A DNA stretch of 64,000 nucleotides, taken from the NCBI RefSeq assembly GCF_003315615.1, contig NZ_PDCH01000003.1, positions 62,001-126,000 of the forward strand, in the 5' to 3' direction. The stretch comes from Bifidobacterium xylocopae. Lineage in GTDB: Bacteria > Actinomycetota > Actinomycetes > Actinomycetales > Bifidobacteriaceae. Within the stretch, counting starts at the first letter, position 1; each line of letters starts with the position of its first letter. This document shows positions 1 to 7,754 of the stretch, one piece after another. Position numbers and translations under genes: made by a program. Under the pieces are notes generated by a model, which made no database searches, had not been told where the DNA came from, and worked only from the letters and a program-made list of their open reading frames with translations.

Positions 1-1
1 G

Positions 2-1030
2 GCCACGGTCTCGGCCGATGAGGCCTTCCGCGACTTCGCCGAGATGCAATACCATCTGGACGAGCCCGACGCCAATCCCTCGGTGATCCCCCTATGGTAT
101 CTGTGCCGCCTGGCCCGGCAGAAGGTCACGGTCGTGCTCTCAGGCGAGGGGGCGGATGAACTCTTCGCAGGTTATCTGAACTACGGCGATCATTCATCCA
201 ACGGTTTCATCCGTGCCTTGGCGGATGGCCTGGGCAAACTGCCTGCGGGCCTGCGCCATGGGATTGGACACGCCCTGGCCAGGATGCCCAACTTCCCGGG
301 TCGCGTCCAGCTCTACACCCACACCGCCGATCCGGCTGAGTATTACACCGGCCAGGCGTTCGCCTACGACATGGCGCAGCCCACCATGTTCACCTCGGAC
401 CAGGCCAACGCCATGCTCAGGCCCGGGTACCGCAATGACCTGACGGTCAACGGCATCTACCAGGAGGACTTCGCCAAGGTCAAGGGCACTGAGGACGTCA
501 AGCGGATGCAATACATCGACCTGCATCATTTCATGCTCAACGACATCCTGCAGAAGGCCGACAAGATCTCCATGGCCCACTCCCTTGAGCTTCGCGTGCC
601 CTACCTGGACCGTGAAGTGGCGGAGCTGGCCGATTCGATCCCCTCCAGGCTCCTATTCAACCGTCACAACACCAAGGACATCTTCCGCAAGGCCGCCCGC
701 CGGCACCTGCCCGACGAGTGGGCCAAGCGCCCCAAGCTGGGCTTCCCGGTTCCGATCAAGTCCTGGCTGCGCGAGGAGAAGTACTACAGGCAGGTGCGTG
801 ACCTCTTCCAGGAGGAGTGGGTGGCGGACATCTTCGATCAGGAACGCATCCTTACCCTGCTGGAGACCAACTACGCCGGCAAGGTGGACGGCCGCCGGCA
901 GGTGTGGAACATCTTCACCTTCCTGACCTGGTACAAGCTGTATTTCGTGGACTTCGACACCACCGTCGAGCGTTACGAGCGCCTCCAACCCGAGGTGCAG
1001 GCCCTGGTGGACCAGGGCAGCCTAGCCTGA
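2..1030 (+). CDS. asnB: Asparagine synthase (glutamine-hydrolysing), C-terminal part, 5' end outside window
   Basis: The reading frame is already open at base 2, so the gene starts upstream of the window and only the synthetase half is present. Visible motifs are the ATP-pyrophosphatase loop SGEGADELFAGY near the start and the downstream block KADKISMAHSLELRVPYLD, both typical of class B asparagine synthases. The family makes asparagine from aspartate, ATP and glutamine in the cytoplasm. The N-terminal glutaminase domain, with its Cys2 nucleophile, would lie to the left and cannot be checked. The gene ends just before a 14-bp-stem hairpin. The family call is firm. Amidotransferases of cell-wall or antibiotic pathways share the fold but normally lack this exact substrate block. 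Confidence 0.9.
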   Translation, partial: ATVSADEAFRDFAEMQYHLDEPDANPSVIPLWYLCRLARQKVTVVLSGEGADELFAGYLNYGDHSSNGFIRALADGLGKLPAGLRHGIGHALARMPNFPGRVQLYTHTADPAEYYTGQAFAYDMAQPTMFTSDQANAMLRPGYRNDLTVNGIYQEDFAKVKGTEDVKRMQYIDLHHFMLNDILQKADKISMAHSLELRVPYLDREVAELADSIPSRLLFNRHNTKDIFRKAARRHLPDEWAKRPKLGFPVPIKSWLREEKYYRQVRDLFQEEWVADIFDQERILTLLETNYAGKVDGRRQVWNIFTFLTWYKLYFVDFDTTVERYERLQPEVQALVDQGSLA

Positions 1031-1049
1031 ACACGGAGCCACCTGTATG

Positions 1050-1084
1050 AGGAGGGGCCGGGACCATGCGTCCCGGCCCCTCCT
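1050..1084 (+). terminator. Hairpin terminator after asnB
   Basis: A perfect 14-bp stem (1050-1063 with 1071-1084) closes a 7-base loop 20 bases after the asnB stop. The T-run behind it is weak, so termination may rest on the very stable GC stem. Confidence 0.7.
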
Positions 1085-1224
1085 GCCGTACTCTTTACCC
1101 TTTCCCCAGGCCCATGAACGTCCGAGGAATCACCGCGGGTTCAGCGGGAGCCCCCTGCGCCTCACGAACCATGCACATCCGACGACATTACCCCCACACA
1201 AGGGACCCTGTCCGGCCGGCTCCG

Positions 1225-2349
1225 CTAGATGGTCGGATAGTTGGACAGGGCACGCATGAAGGGTATGTTGGCCGTCATCCAGGGGAAGATCCACTGGAAG
1301 AGGGCACACACCGCAAGCAGGCCGAGCAGAATCATCAGTATCCACCGCACCGGGGCGATGCCCGCCTGATGTCGGTTCAGCCAGCCGTAAATGGACAGGT
1401 AAGGCTGGGGTTCCCTTCCCTCAGACATGGCCTTGAGCCTGGGGAAGCGCCAGGCGATTAGAGCGGCCAGGTAGATGACCGCATATACCAGCAGCAGGGC
1501 GGTGATGACCGGCAGCAGGGAGCCCATCCTGACCAGCGGCGAAGCCGAACGCTCGCTCTCGAAAGTCACGCCCCCGTTGTTCTTGGCTGACAGCTCCAAG
1601 GGTACGCCGTCGGAGACCTTGGCCCAATAGTCCAGCTGCCCCCAGCTGATCCAGCGGTGGGCGGCGGTTGCATATTTGGGCTCGCAGGTGGTCAGGGTGA
1701 TCATGCGCGTGGTCGCGGGCTGGTCCGGGTGCTCCGGATTCGGCGCGATCACGTTCACCTGGCTGGGATCGACGATTTTCTTGGAGGTGTAGTGGTAGAC
1801 AAACCAGTAGTCCTTGGTACGCACCACGATCGGGTCGCCCTCCTGGAGTTTGTCCACCTGCGAGAGGGGTTCGCCATAGCCCGCACGATGGCCGGCGAGC
1901 GCGAAGTTACCCTTCTGCCCAGGCATCTGGCTCTGTGTGTAGTGGCCGATGCCGCCGTATGCCAACAGATCCGCGGAGGTGCCTTCCACCAGGTTCCGTT
2001 CCCATGTGGCCCCGAAACGTGGCACGTAGAGCTGCCCGATCATTTCCCCCCGGTGGGCGGTCTGCGGCTGCACGGGCGGCTCGCCGTCCTGCTTGTGCGC
2101 GACCTTCTCCCGACCTTTATCCGAGGCGGGCGCAGTCCAGGAGGCTGACTGCCGGGCCTGCGTCTGCGCATGTTCGGACTGCACGCCGGTCCACCAGAGC
2201 TGCCAGGCCACGTATAGGCCGCACAGGATGGCCAGGGTGGCCAGAATCTCCCCTGCCAGGCCCGCAAGCTTGGACACGGTGCCCTGCCGGCTGGGCTCGA
2301 ATGGCTCATGCGACAGGTGCCTGCTTTGATCTGACGGTTGTTGGCTCAT
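1225..2349 (-). CDS. Class E-like sortase with extra C-terminal membrane segments
   Basis: This 374-residue membrane transpeptidase should join sorting-signal proteins or pilins to the cell surface. A membrane anchor lies at about residues 29-52. The catalytic residues are His153 in LAGHRAG, Cys222 in TLTTCEP and Arg232. The TLTTC box and gene size fit actinobacterial class E/C-like housekeeping sortases. Two further hydrophobic segments (about 277-300 and 334-355) follow the catalytic domain, so both ends are membrane-anchored. The start overlaps the stop of the DUF881 gene by four bases (ATGA), which implies translational coupling. No LPXTG-type substrate gene is adjacent, so this looks like a general sortase rather than part of a pilus cluster. 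Confidence 0.87.
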   Translation of the reverse strand: MSQQPSDQSRHLSHEPFEPSRQGTVSKLAGLAGEILATLAILCGLYVAWQLWWTGVQSEHAQTQARQSASWTAPASDKGREKVAHKQDGEPPVQPQTAHRGEMIGQLYVPRFGATWERNLVEGTSADLLAYGGIGHYTQSQMPGQKGNFALAGHRAGYGEPLSQVDKLQEGDPIVVRTKDYWFVYHYTSKKIVDPSQVNVIAPNPEHPDQPATTRMITLTTCEPKYATAAHRWISWGQLDYWAKVSDGVPLELSAKNNGGVTFESERSASPLVRMGSLLPVITALLLVYAVIYLAALIAWRFPRLKAMSEGREPQPYLSIYGWLNRHQAGIAPVRWILMILLGLLAVCALFQWIFPWMTANIPFMRALSNYPTI

Positions 2350-3134
2350 TGCTGCGCTTTCTCATCGACGGTGGCATATTGAAGGGGCTGAAGCACGGCG
2401 GTGGCTTGAGGGAATTCGAGCTTGTCCGCGTGCTCGACCTTCCAGCCTAGTCCCAGGGCCGCCACGTATTCCTTGTATATCCCCACCGAAGGCGAGGCGT
2501 CCAGGGCCGCATCCATCTTACTCGTGGGTCCAATCGCGGAAATGGTGAAGGGGGGCGAATACTTGCGCCCGTGCAGGAGCAGCACGTTCCCCACGCAGCG
2601 CACAGCCGTGGTGGGCAGCACGCGCTGGTCCTGTATCTGCATGGATTCGGCGCCGCCGGCCCACAGGGCGTTGACCACGGCCTCTATGTCCTGCTGGTGG
2701 ATCACGTAGTCATTGATATTGGGCGTGGAGCCTGAGCCGTCGACCTTCTGCTGCCAGAGGGGCGAGTCGTCCAGGGTCACTTTCACCCCCGGCCCGCGCA
2801 CGGCCTTGAGCATGGCGCCTGAGCCCGCGTCCTCGCTGACCTTGGACACATCCTTGTTGTTGGTGAAGTTCTTCAGGGCGTCGATCTGGGAGCTCATCTG
2901 GTTGATGTCGTGCCGCAGCTCGCGGACCTTGTCCTCCCGCTCCTCCAGGAGCCCGGTGGTGTCCGAGCTGGTGGTAACAGTGCGGTTGACCCGCACATTT
3001 ATGGCCAGCATGTAGCCTACGAGCGCCAGGATCAGCGCCACCGACAGGGTGCCTACGGCCGAGCCGCGCGTACCATGCCTTGCCCGGGGCCTACCCTTGC
3101 GGCCGCGCCCGCCCCCTGGCTTGTCCCCAGCCAT
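2346..3134 (-). CDS. DUF881 family membrane protein
   Basis: A basic Gly/Arg-rich N-terminus (1-24) precedes a single membrane helix (about 27-46). A predicted coiled coil follows (about 60-92, rich in Glu, Arg and Leu), then a globular extracytoplasmic DUF881 domain. The family is widespread in Gram-positive bacteria and often sits beside division or cell-wall genes; its biochemical role is not established. Here it is head-to-head with crgA across 88 bases and coupled to the sortase by a four-base overlap. That places all three in a cell-envelope neighbourhood known from other actinobacteria. The family call rests on overall layout and context rather than a catalytic motif. Confidence 0.8.
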   Translation of the reverse strand: MAGDKPGGGRGRKGRPRARHGTRGSAVGTLSVALILALVGYMLAINVRVNRTVTTSSDTTGLLEEREDKVRELRHDINQMSSQIDALKNFTNNKDVSKVSEDAGSGAMLKAVRGPGVKVTLDDSPLWQQKVDGSGSTPNINDYVIHQQDIEAVVNALWAGGAESMQIQDQRVLPTTAVRCVGNVLLLHGRKYSPPFTISAIGPTSKMDAALDASPSVGIYKEYVAALGLGWKVEHADKLEFPQATAVLQPLQYATVDEKAQQ

Positions 3135-3222
3135 CCGGCTCCCTCTCTCCCGCTTGCGATATAGTTACTTTCGAGTCTAACCGTTACTATGTCTGTATAG
3201 ACTACTGAAGGAGAATTTACTC

Positions 3223-3711
3223 ATGGCAGAGCGCGAAGTCCATGATGCCGACCAGACCGAGGACGGTGGGCTCGACGAGGCGATGGGGGCCGCTTCGGAA
3301 ACCGGGACGATGAAGACGGCTTCAGCCAAGGCCGAGTCGAAGGCGGCGCAGGACGCTTCCGAAACCGGCGACGAGGAATACGGAATCTCGATGGATAAGG
3401 TCGAGGCCGTACTGGGGCAGAACGTCGACAAGAAGCACATGACTCCGCAGATGCGCCGGATCGTGGAACGCCAGGAAGAGAACTCCCGCCGGGTTGAGGA
3501 GACCATCAAGGGCACCCGCGCCAATCCCCGCTGGTTCGTCCCCCTCTTTATCACGCTGATGGTCCTCGGCCTGATTTGGATTGTGGTCTACTACCTGGCC
3601 GCCACCATGGGCCACACCAGCTTTCCGATTCCGAAGATCGGCCAGTGGAACCTGTTGGTGGGCTTCGGCATACTCCTGGTCGGTTTCTTCATGACCATGT
3701 GGTGGCGGTAG
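3223..3711 (+). CDS. crgA: Cell division protein CrgA
   Basis: The C-terminal half matches CrgA: NPRWFVPLF entering a first membrane helix (about 104-127), the TSFPIPKIGQWN loop, and a second helix ending in MWWR. CrgA is a small actinobacterial divisome membrane protein that in mycobacteria contacts FtsZ, FtsQ and penicillin-binding proteins. This copy has about 95 extra N-terminal residues rich in Ala, Glu, Thr and Lys, making it 162 residues against roughly 90 in mycobacteria. The start is supported by the ribosome site GAAGGAG eight bases upstream. A hairpin with a T-run follows the gene. Confidence 0.93.
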   Translation: MAEREVHDADQTEDGGLDEAMGAASETGTMKTASAKAESKAAQDASETGDEEYGISMDKVEAVLGQNVDKKHMTPQMRRIVERQEENSRRVEETIKGTRANPRWFVPLFITLMVLGLIWIVVYYLAATMGHTSFPIPKIGQWNLLVGFGILLVGFFMTMWWR

Positions 3712-3740
3712 GCGGACGCGATCACTTCATTTGACCTTTG

Positions 3741-3778
3741 ACGGGTCTCGCGCTACTGCGCGGGGCCCGTTTTCGTTA
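3741..3778 (+). terminator. Rho-independent terminator after crgA
   Basis: An imperfect GC-rich stem (ACGGG...CGCGC with GCGCG...CCCGT, loop TACT) is followed directly by TTTTCGTT. It lies 30 bases past the crgA stop. Confidence 0.75.
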
Positions 3779-3802
3779 CCCCCTGGACTGTCCCATATGC
3801 AC

Positions 3803-3815
3803 GGGGGGGGGGGGG
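3803..3815. repeat. Run of 13 G
   Basis: Thirteen consecutive G lie in the convergent spacer between crgA and the rhomboid gene. Such a tract is prone to slippage in replication and in sequencing, so its length is uncertain. Confidence 0.9.
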
Positions 3816-3835
3816 TATCGTCCACCAAGTCCGAG

Positions 3836-4043
3836 TTATCCACAGATGTTCACTGCCTATCCTCCAGTTATACACAGCTTTGCTCACACTTGTGGATAGA
3901 TTACATGGGTGTAACTCCAGGAGGCGAACGCCGGCTACAATTCCGTCAGAAAGGCAGAGAACCGCCGTTCATCGGGTTTAAGCGATAACAGGCCAGGGCG
4001 ATGACGACCATCAAGGCAAACAGAATCAATCCACTTATCCACA
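3836..4043. promoter_or_regulatory. Cluster of DnaA-box sequences
   Basis: Two exact TTATCCACA boxes (3836-3844 and 4035-4043), one TTATACACA (3868-3876) and one reverse-strand box with a single mismatch (TGTGGATAG, 3891-3899) fall within 208 bases. The last exact box is inside the 3' end of the rhomboid gene. DnaA binds such nonamers at origins and at titration or regulatory sites. Because gyrA lies at the other end of the window, this is probably not the main origin. Confidence 0.6.
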
Positions 4044-4878
4044 TTCTGGCTGTCAGACTTTTCCCCCGTAGGAACCCCAGTCCGGAAATCAGCATGAGCG
4101 TGAAGAGGGCGCCCGCGATGAACCCACCCACGTGGTCCTGCCAGGCGATGCCGGGCACGAACAAGGGCATGGCCATGTTGATCGCCACGAAAACCAGCAT
4201 GGAGCGGATGTCCGTGCCTGAGCGCTTGTAGAGGACCAGGACCCCACCGAAAAGCCCGAAGATTGCGCCGGAAGCACCCACTGCCGATGTCAGCCAACCC
4301 TCGGGGCTGACCACGGCCGAAACGAGCATGCCCAGTCCTCCGCCGATCCCGCTCAACAGGTAGAGGGCCAGGTAGCGCCAGTGGCCCAGCATCCGTTCCA
4401 AAGCCGGGCCGACGGCCCACAGGGTCAGCATGTTGAAGAGGATGTGGGTCACGTTCGTGGCGTGCAGGAACATGGAACTCAGGTACATCCAAGGCATCCG
4501 GTTCGACAGGGCGGGGATGAAAGCCGTGCGGGTCAGCAGGCTCTGGTAGAAGCCGGGCTGCAGGTAATAGCCGTAGAGTTCCACCAGCCAGACGGCCAGG
4601 CAGAGCGCTGTAATCACGGCCGTGACCACCGGGCCACCGTCCCGCCAGTAGTAGCGCAGGCGGGCCTGGAAACGACCTGGCCGCCTGGGCCCCCTCGGCT
4701 CCGGAGCCCCCGCCGGCTCCGGGCCGCCGTAGGGGTAATACTCAGGCCCCACTGCGGGACGCCCGTACTGCTGACCGCCTGCAGCCTGCCCGTACTGTGG
4801 CTGCCGCCGGAGACGGACACCAGGCAGAGGCTTGAAGGACCGGGATGTTGATGCGCGCGGAGAGCCCTCGTAAGTCAT
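3946..4878 (-). CDS. Rhomboid family intramembrane serine protease
   Basis: The 310-residue protein has a Pro/Gly/Tyr-rich cytoplasmic N-terminus (1-80) followed by six or seven membrane helices. The catalytic Ser203 is in GASGAIFG and the partner His249 is in DHVGGFIAG; the HILFN segment near 145-149 fits the conserved rhomboid loop. Rhomboids cleave single-pass membrane proteins within the membrane. The natural substrate cannot be read from context. The gene is convergent with crgA, and its last 100 bases carry one of the DnaA boxes. The start is the first ATG after a purine-rich GATGGGGGC stretch. Confidence 0.9.
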   Translation of the reverse strand: MTYEGSPRASTSRSFKPLPGVRLRRQPQYGQAAGGQQYGRPAVGPEYYPYGGPEPAGAPEPRGPRRPGRFQARLRYYWRDGGPVVTAVITALCLAVWLVELYGYYLQPGFYQSLLTRTAFIPALSNRMPWMYLSSMFLHATNVTHILFNMLTLWAVGPALERMLGHWRYLALYLLSGIGGGLGMLVSAVVSPEGWLTSAVGASGAIFGLFGGVLVLYKRSGTDIRSMLVFVAINMAMPLFVPGIAWQDHVGGFIAGALFTLMLISGLGFLRGKSLTARMWISGLILFALMVVIALACYRLNPMNGGSLPF

Positions 4879-5862
4879 GCCCCCATCCTAGCGGCTGCAC
4901 ACGGACCTGGAGCGCCCGCCCAGAAACACAAGAAACCGCCGGCATTCGGGAGACCGGCAGCCTAACGAGACCGATTGGGAGGATGACAGCGCCCGGACAG
5001 CCAAAAGCCCCCGGGGCGAGAGCATTGTATGCGAGCGTTCACGGGCTCCGAAACGAACGGTCCAAAACAGCCGTTCCCAAGTGTATGGCCAATGTCCCGA
5101 GCGTTCACAACCACCAGCAACCTGCAGCATGACTATCGTCGCTGGTGTACAGCACGCTTCCTTGGACCGGAGCCTTCCGCCGACAGATTATTCGGCCGGA
5201 CCACACCGACCGAGTTGTCACACCGGTGTATTCCTGCGCTTCACAGCAATCAGCGCGGTCAATGAACATACATTGGCAGCGCCGCCGACAGCGACCACCT
5301 GCACATGGGAAACAACCTGTACCGCCAGTCGGCGATCTCGCCGCCGCTGCCCGGCACGGCAAACCCCAACCGCCATCCAGGAGGAAGTCAGGGAGCGCGG
5401 TTACGGACCGTTGGAATTGAGCCGGCCACCAGGACCGAGTCTCCTCCACAGTCAGGCCTTACAACGTCGTGGACAAGCCGGCGGCCATGCCACTCGCCGG
5501 CCCGAATGAAACAGCCAAGCAACGGGAGGACAGGCTGGGCCCATCGTGCCATTCCCCCGGACACCGCAGACGGCCGGAAGCACCGCCAAACTGCTGGGCA
5601 TTGGCTAGCACTGGCACGCAACAGTTGCGGCGAACCTCTCCTCGCCGACGGACGGCTCAAGATGACGCTCCCCCGATCCCGTACAGCTGCAGCCATCGGC
5701 ACATAGCCGCACAGGCCGGGGCACCCAGGCAGGCACACCCCCGGGCCACAATAGCCGGAATGCTTGGGAAGGGACACGCAACCACCACATAGTTTCCACT
5801 AGACTGGGAGGGAAGTAGAACCGACTGTGCGGGTAGTCGGCCCATCGTTGAAAGGAACCAAC
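4879..5862. other. Gene-free kilobase
   Basis: No convincing gene is visible here on either strand. Several overlapping open frames exist in every phase, but none has a plausible ribosome site, a recognisable motif or codon use like its neighbours. I searched by eye for RNase P RNA, tmRNA and tRNA signatures and found none. It may hold decayed coding sequence or an unrecognised RNA. Confidence 0.6.
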
Positions 5863-6132
5863 ATGGAGAACAAATCTTCAAACGGCTGGAAGTTCTTCGC
5901 CCTGCTCTTCGGCGCACTGCTGGCGGGTGTCTGCGCACTCTTCATCTACAAGCAGCAGAACCCCGAGTATGACCCCTGGGAGGAGCCTTGGGAGAACTCC
6001 TCATCCCCGGTCGACCTGGGCCTGCCCGGCGAGGATGAGGATCAGGTCGACTCCGGCCAAAGCCCCAAGGCCGACGCCACGGATGAGAATTCCGCCTTCC
6101 CCGACTCCAACCCCAGCCCTGCCCTGGACTGA
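5863..6132 (+). CDS. Small single-pass membrane protein with acidic tail
   Basis: This 89-residue protein starts MENKSSNGWK, has one membrane helix (about 10-27) and ends in a Pro/Asp/Glu-rich tail with no cysteine. The start is chosen because GAAAGGAAC sits a few bases upstream; a longer frame upstream has no ribosome site. I do not recognise a family. The predicted topology, short N-terminus inside and acidic tail outside, would suit a small envelope or regulatory protein, but nothing shows its partner. It is followed by two hairpins. Confidence 0.65.
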   Translation: MENKSSNGWKFFALLFGALLAGVCALFIYKQQNPEYDPWEEPWENSSSPVDLGLPGEDEDQVDSGQSPKADATDENSAFPDSNPSPALD

Positions 6133-6138
6133 TCGCGG

Positions 6139-6180
6139 ACCGGGCATCCGGCGACTATGCCTGAACAACGGATGCCGGGC
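6139..6180 (+). terminator. Hairpin after the small membrane protein
   Basis: An 11-bp stem with one mismatch (GGCATCCG with CGGATGCC at its core) lies just past the stop. There is no T-run. Confidence 0.45.
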
Positions 6181-6231
6181 TAAGGGGAGCGGGCAACACT
6201 GCCAAGACATACAGACTGTAGTGCTATGAGG

Positions 6232-6264
6232 AACCCCACGAGGAGTGCGCTCCCGTGGGGTTTG
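6232..6264. terminator. Strong hairpin with T-run before the SCP-like gene
   Basis: AACCCCAC pairs with GTGGGGTT and GGAG with CTCC around a TGCG loop; a TTTG follows. It can act as a terminator for the upstream gene and lies about 40 bases before the next start codon. Confidence 0.6.
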
Positions 6265-6302
6265 CCGTAACCCCGCCCGGGTTGCGGCGAAAGGCGGAGG
6301 AC

Positions 6303-6722
6303 ATGAGCGCCATACGTGCGGAGGACATAGACGAAGGGCGACGGGATTTTCTTGCTTGGCGAGACGCCGCCAAGCAGGCGGCTATCCAGACTCCGGACAC
6401 GGCCGACCGCCTGGGAGTGAATCCGGAGACACCCCGACGGCGACTGGCGATGGCGGTGCGCTACTCCCTGCACCTGCTGGAGATCAAGGCACCCGGACTT
6501 GGTGTGGAGGTGCGGGTGGCACCCTGGGGGGCGGTCAAGATCCTGGATGGGCCGGCCTCCGACCCGCACAACCTGACCCCGCCCGACACCATTGAGCTGG
6601 ACCCGGACGTGTGGCTGCGACTGGCCGCCGGTGTCACCGTCTGGAGCGAGGAGCGGGAGGCCGGGCGGATCACCGCAATCGGCGAGCGGGACGACCTGAG
6701 CGAGCTCCTGCCGCTGGTCTGA
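6303..6722 (+). CDS. Sterol-carrier-like (bacterial SCP ortholog) protein
   Basis: The 139-residue soluble protein contains the blocks VRYSLHLLEIKAPG, VEVRVAPWGAVKIL and IELDPDVWLRLAAG. These match the actinobacterial SCP-ortholog domain, a relative of sterol-carrier-protein folds that bind hydrophobic ligands; its physiological ligand is unknown. The start at 6303 is preferred because GGAGG lies three bases before it; the frame is open farther upstream but without a ribosome site. The gene ends before a strong terminator shared with the convergent DUF3073 gene. Family assignment is from pattern memory. Confidence 0.72.
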   Translation: MSAIRAEDIDEGRRDFLAWRDAAKQAAIQTPDTADRLGVNPETPRRRLAMAVRYSLHLLEIKAPGLGVEVRVAPWGAVKILDGPASDPHNLTPPDTIELDPDVWLRLAAGVTVWSEEREAGRITAIGERDDLSELLPLV

Positions 6723-6803
6723 AGGGTCTGGAACACCGCTGAACGTGAGCGCGCGGGTTCAGACAGTGACACGGGCTGTATGTCGGTTATATGACGTATA
6801 GCG

Positions 6804-6846
6804 AACCGCCGCCCTCACCGATTTGGGATGGGCGGCGGTTTTCTTT
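6804..6846. terminator. Bidirectional terminator between SCP-like and DUF3073 genes
   Basis: A perfect 11-bp stem (AACCGCCGCCC with GGGCGGCGGTT) is followed on the plus strand by TTCTTT. It sits between two convergent genes and can serve both. Confidence 0.8.
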
Positions 6847-6871
6847 ATGCTTACGGCGGCCGGGAACGGAC

Positions 6872-7588
6872 TCAGGCGGCCGTGGCCGTGGTCGGCGCTG
6901 CCTTCTTCTTGCTGCTGCGCGCAGTACGACCCGTGGCGGTTGACTTGGTCTTGGGCTTGGCTTTGGCCGCAGTGGTCGTAGCAGACTTGCCAGCAGATGC
7001 CTTCTTGGCGGCACCGGCCTTCGCTGTCTTTGCTGTCTTCGTAGCCTTGGCACCCTTGGCGGCGGGCTTGGTTACAGCGGCAGCGGCCTTCTTGGCAGAG
7101 CCGGACTTGCCGCTGGCAGGCGACTTGCCCGTAGCCTTGGCGGCTTCGCCCGCCGAGCTGCCGGAAATCGCGGCAGGCTTCGCATCAGACTTGCCAACCG
7201 GCTTGCGCTTCAGAACGGAAGGCACAGGAATCGGTATGGGTTTGCGCTTGGGGGCTACGGCTGGAATCTCGCCGGAAGTGGCCTTGGCAGCGGCCTCAGC
7301 GGCCCAACGGGCGTAGTCGTCCAGGTCATCGTCCACCACAGGCAGGTCGGCCGTGACGCGGTCAGCCGCGTTATCAGCCTCCCGGTCGGAACTCTCGGTG
7401 TGCCCCTTGCCTTTGCCCTTGCCCGCGCCGAACTGCTCCTCCACCACTTCGAAGGGGTCGGTCCGCGCTTCCCCGGATTCGCGCTGACGCAGCTCTTTCG
7501 CAAGCTGGTCATAGTCAGTGTCAGTTGTCAGATATTTGAGCTTACGGGCTATTTTCGTCTGCTTAGCCTTCTGACGTCCGCGGCCCAT
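6872..7588 (-). CDS. DUF3073 protein with a long histone-H1-like tail
   Basis: The protein begins MGRGRQKAKQTKIARKLKY, the hallmark of the short actinobacterial DUF3073 family, whose function is unknown. The conserved part covers about the first 60 residues. A variable middle follows, then from about residue 130 to the end (238 residues) a low-complexity Lys/Ala/Thr/Ser tail with repeats such as AAKKA and KTAKTAKA. That tail resembles histone H1 or HupB C-termini and would be strongly basic, which suggests nucleic-acid binding. The start is set at the MGRGRQ methionine because the family begins there. The extension is several times longer than a typical DUF3073 protein. Confidence 0.82.
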   Translation of the reverse strand: MGRGRQKAKQTKIARKLKYLTTDTDYDQLAKELRQRESGEARTDPFEVVEEQFGAGKGKGKGHTESSDREADNAADRVTADLPVVDDDLDDYARWAAEAAAKATSGEIPAVAPKRKPIPIPVPSVLKRKPVGKSDAKPAAISGSSAGEAAKATGKSPASGKSGSAKKAAAAVTKPAAKGAKATKTAKTAKAGAAKKASAGKSATTTAAKAKPKTKSTATGRTARSSKKKAAPTTATAA

Positions 7589-7754
7589 CCGACCCCCTTC
7601 GCCAGTTAGCGGCTTTTCAAGCACGCGCTCTTATCTTTGCATTACTTTCGAGGGTACCACCGACAGGCTTGTCGGCTCGGACTTTTACGATAAAAGCAAT
7701 ATTCCGTAACACTTCCGCCTGGCTTGTACGCGGGGGAGGCTGAGAGGCAGGGCC

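Noticed and set aside
3836-4043. Main chromosomal origin at the DnaA-box cluster
   Set aside because: No dnaA or dnaN adjoins it, and gyrA orientation puts the origin beyond the right edge. Kept only as a DnaA-box cluster.
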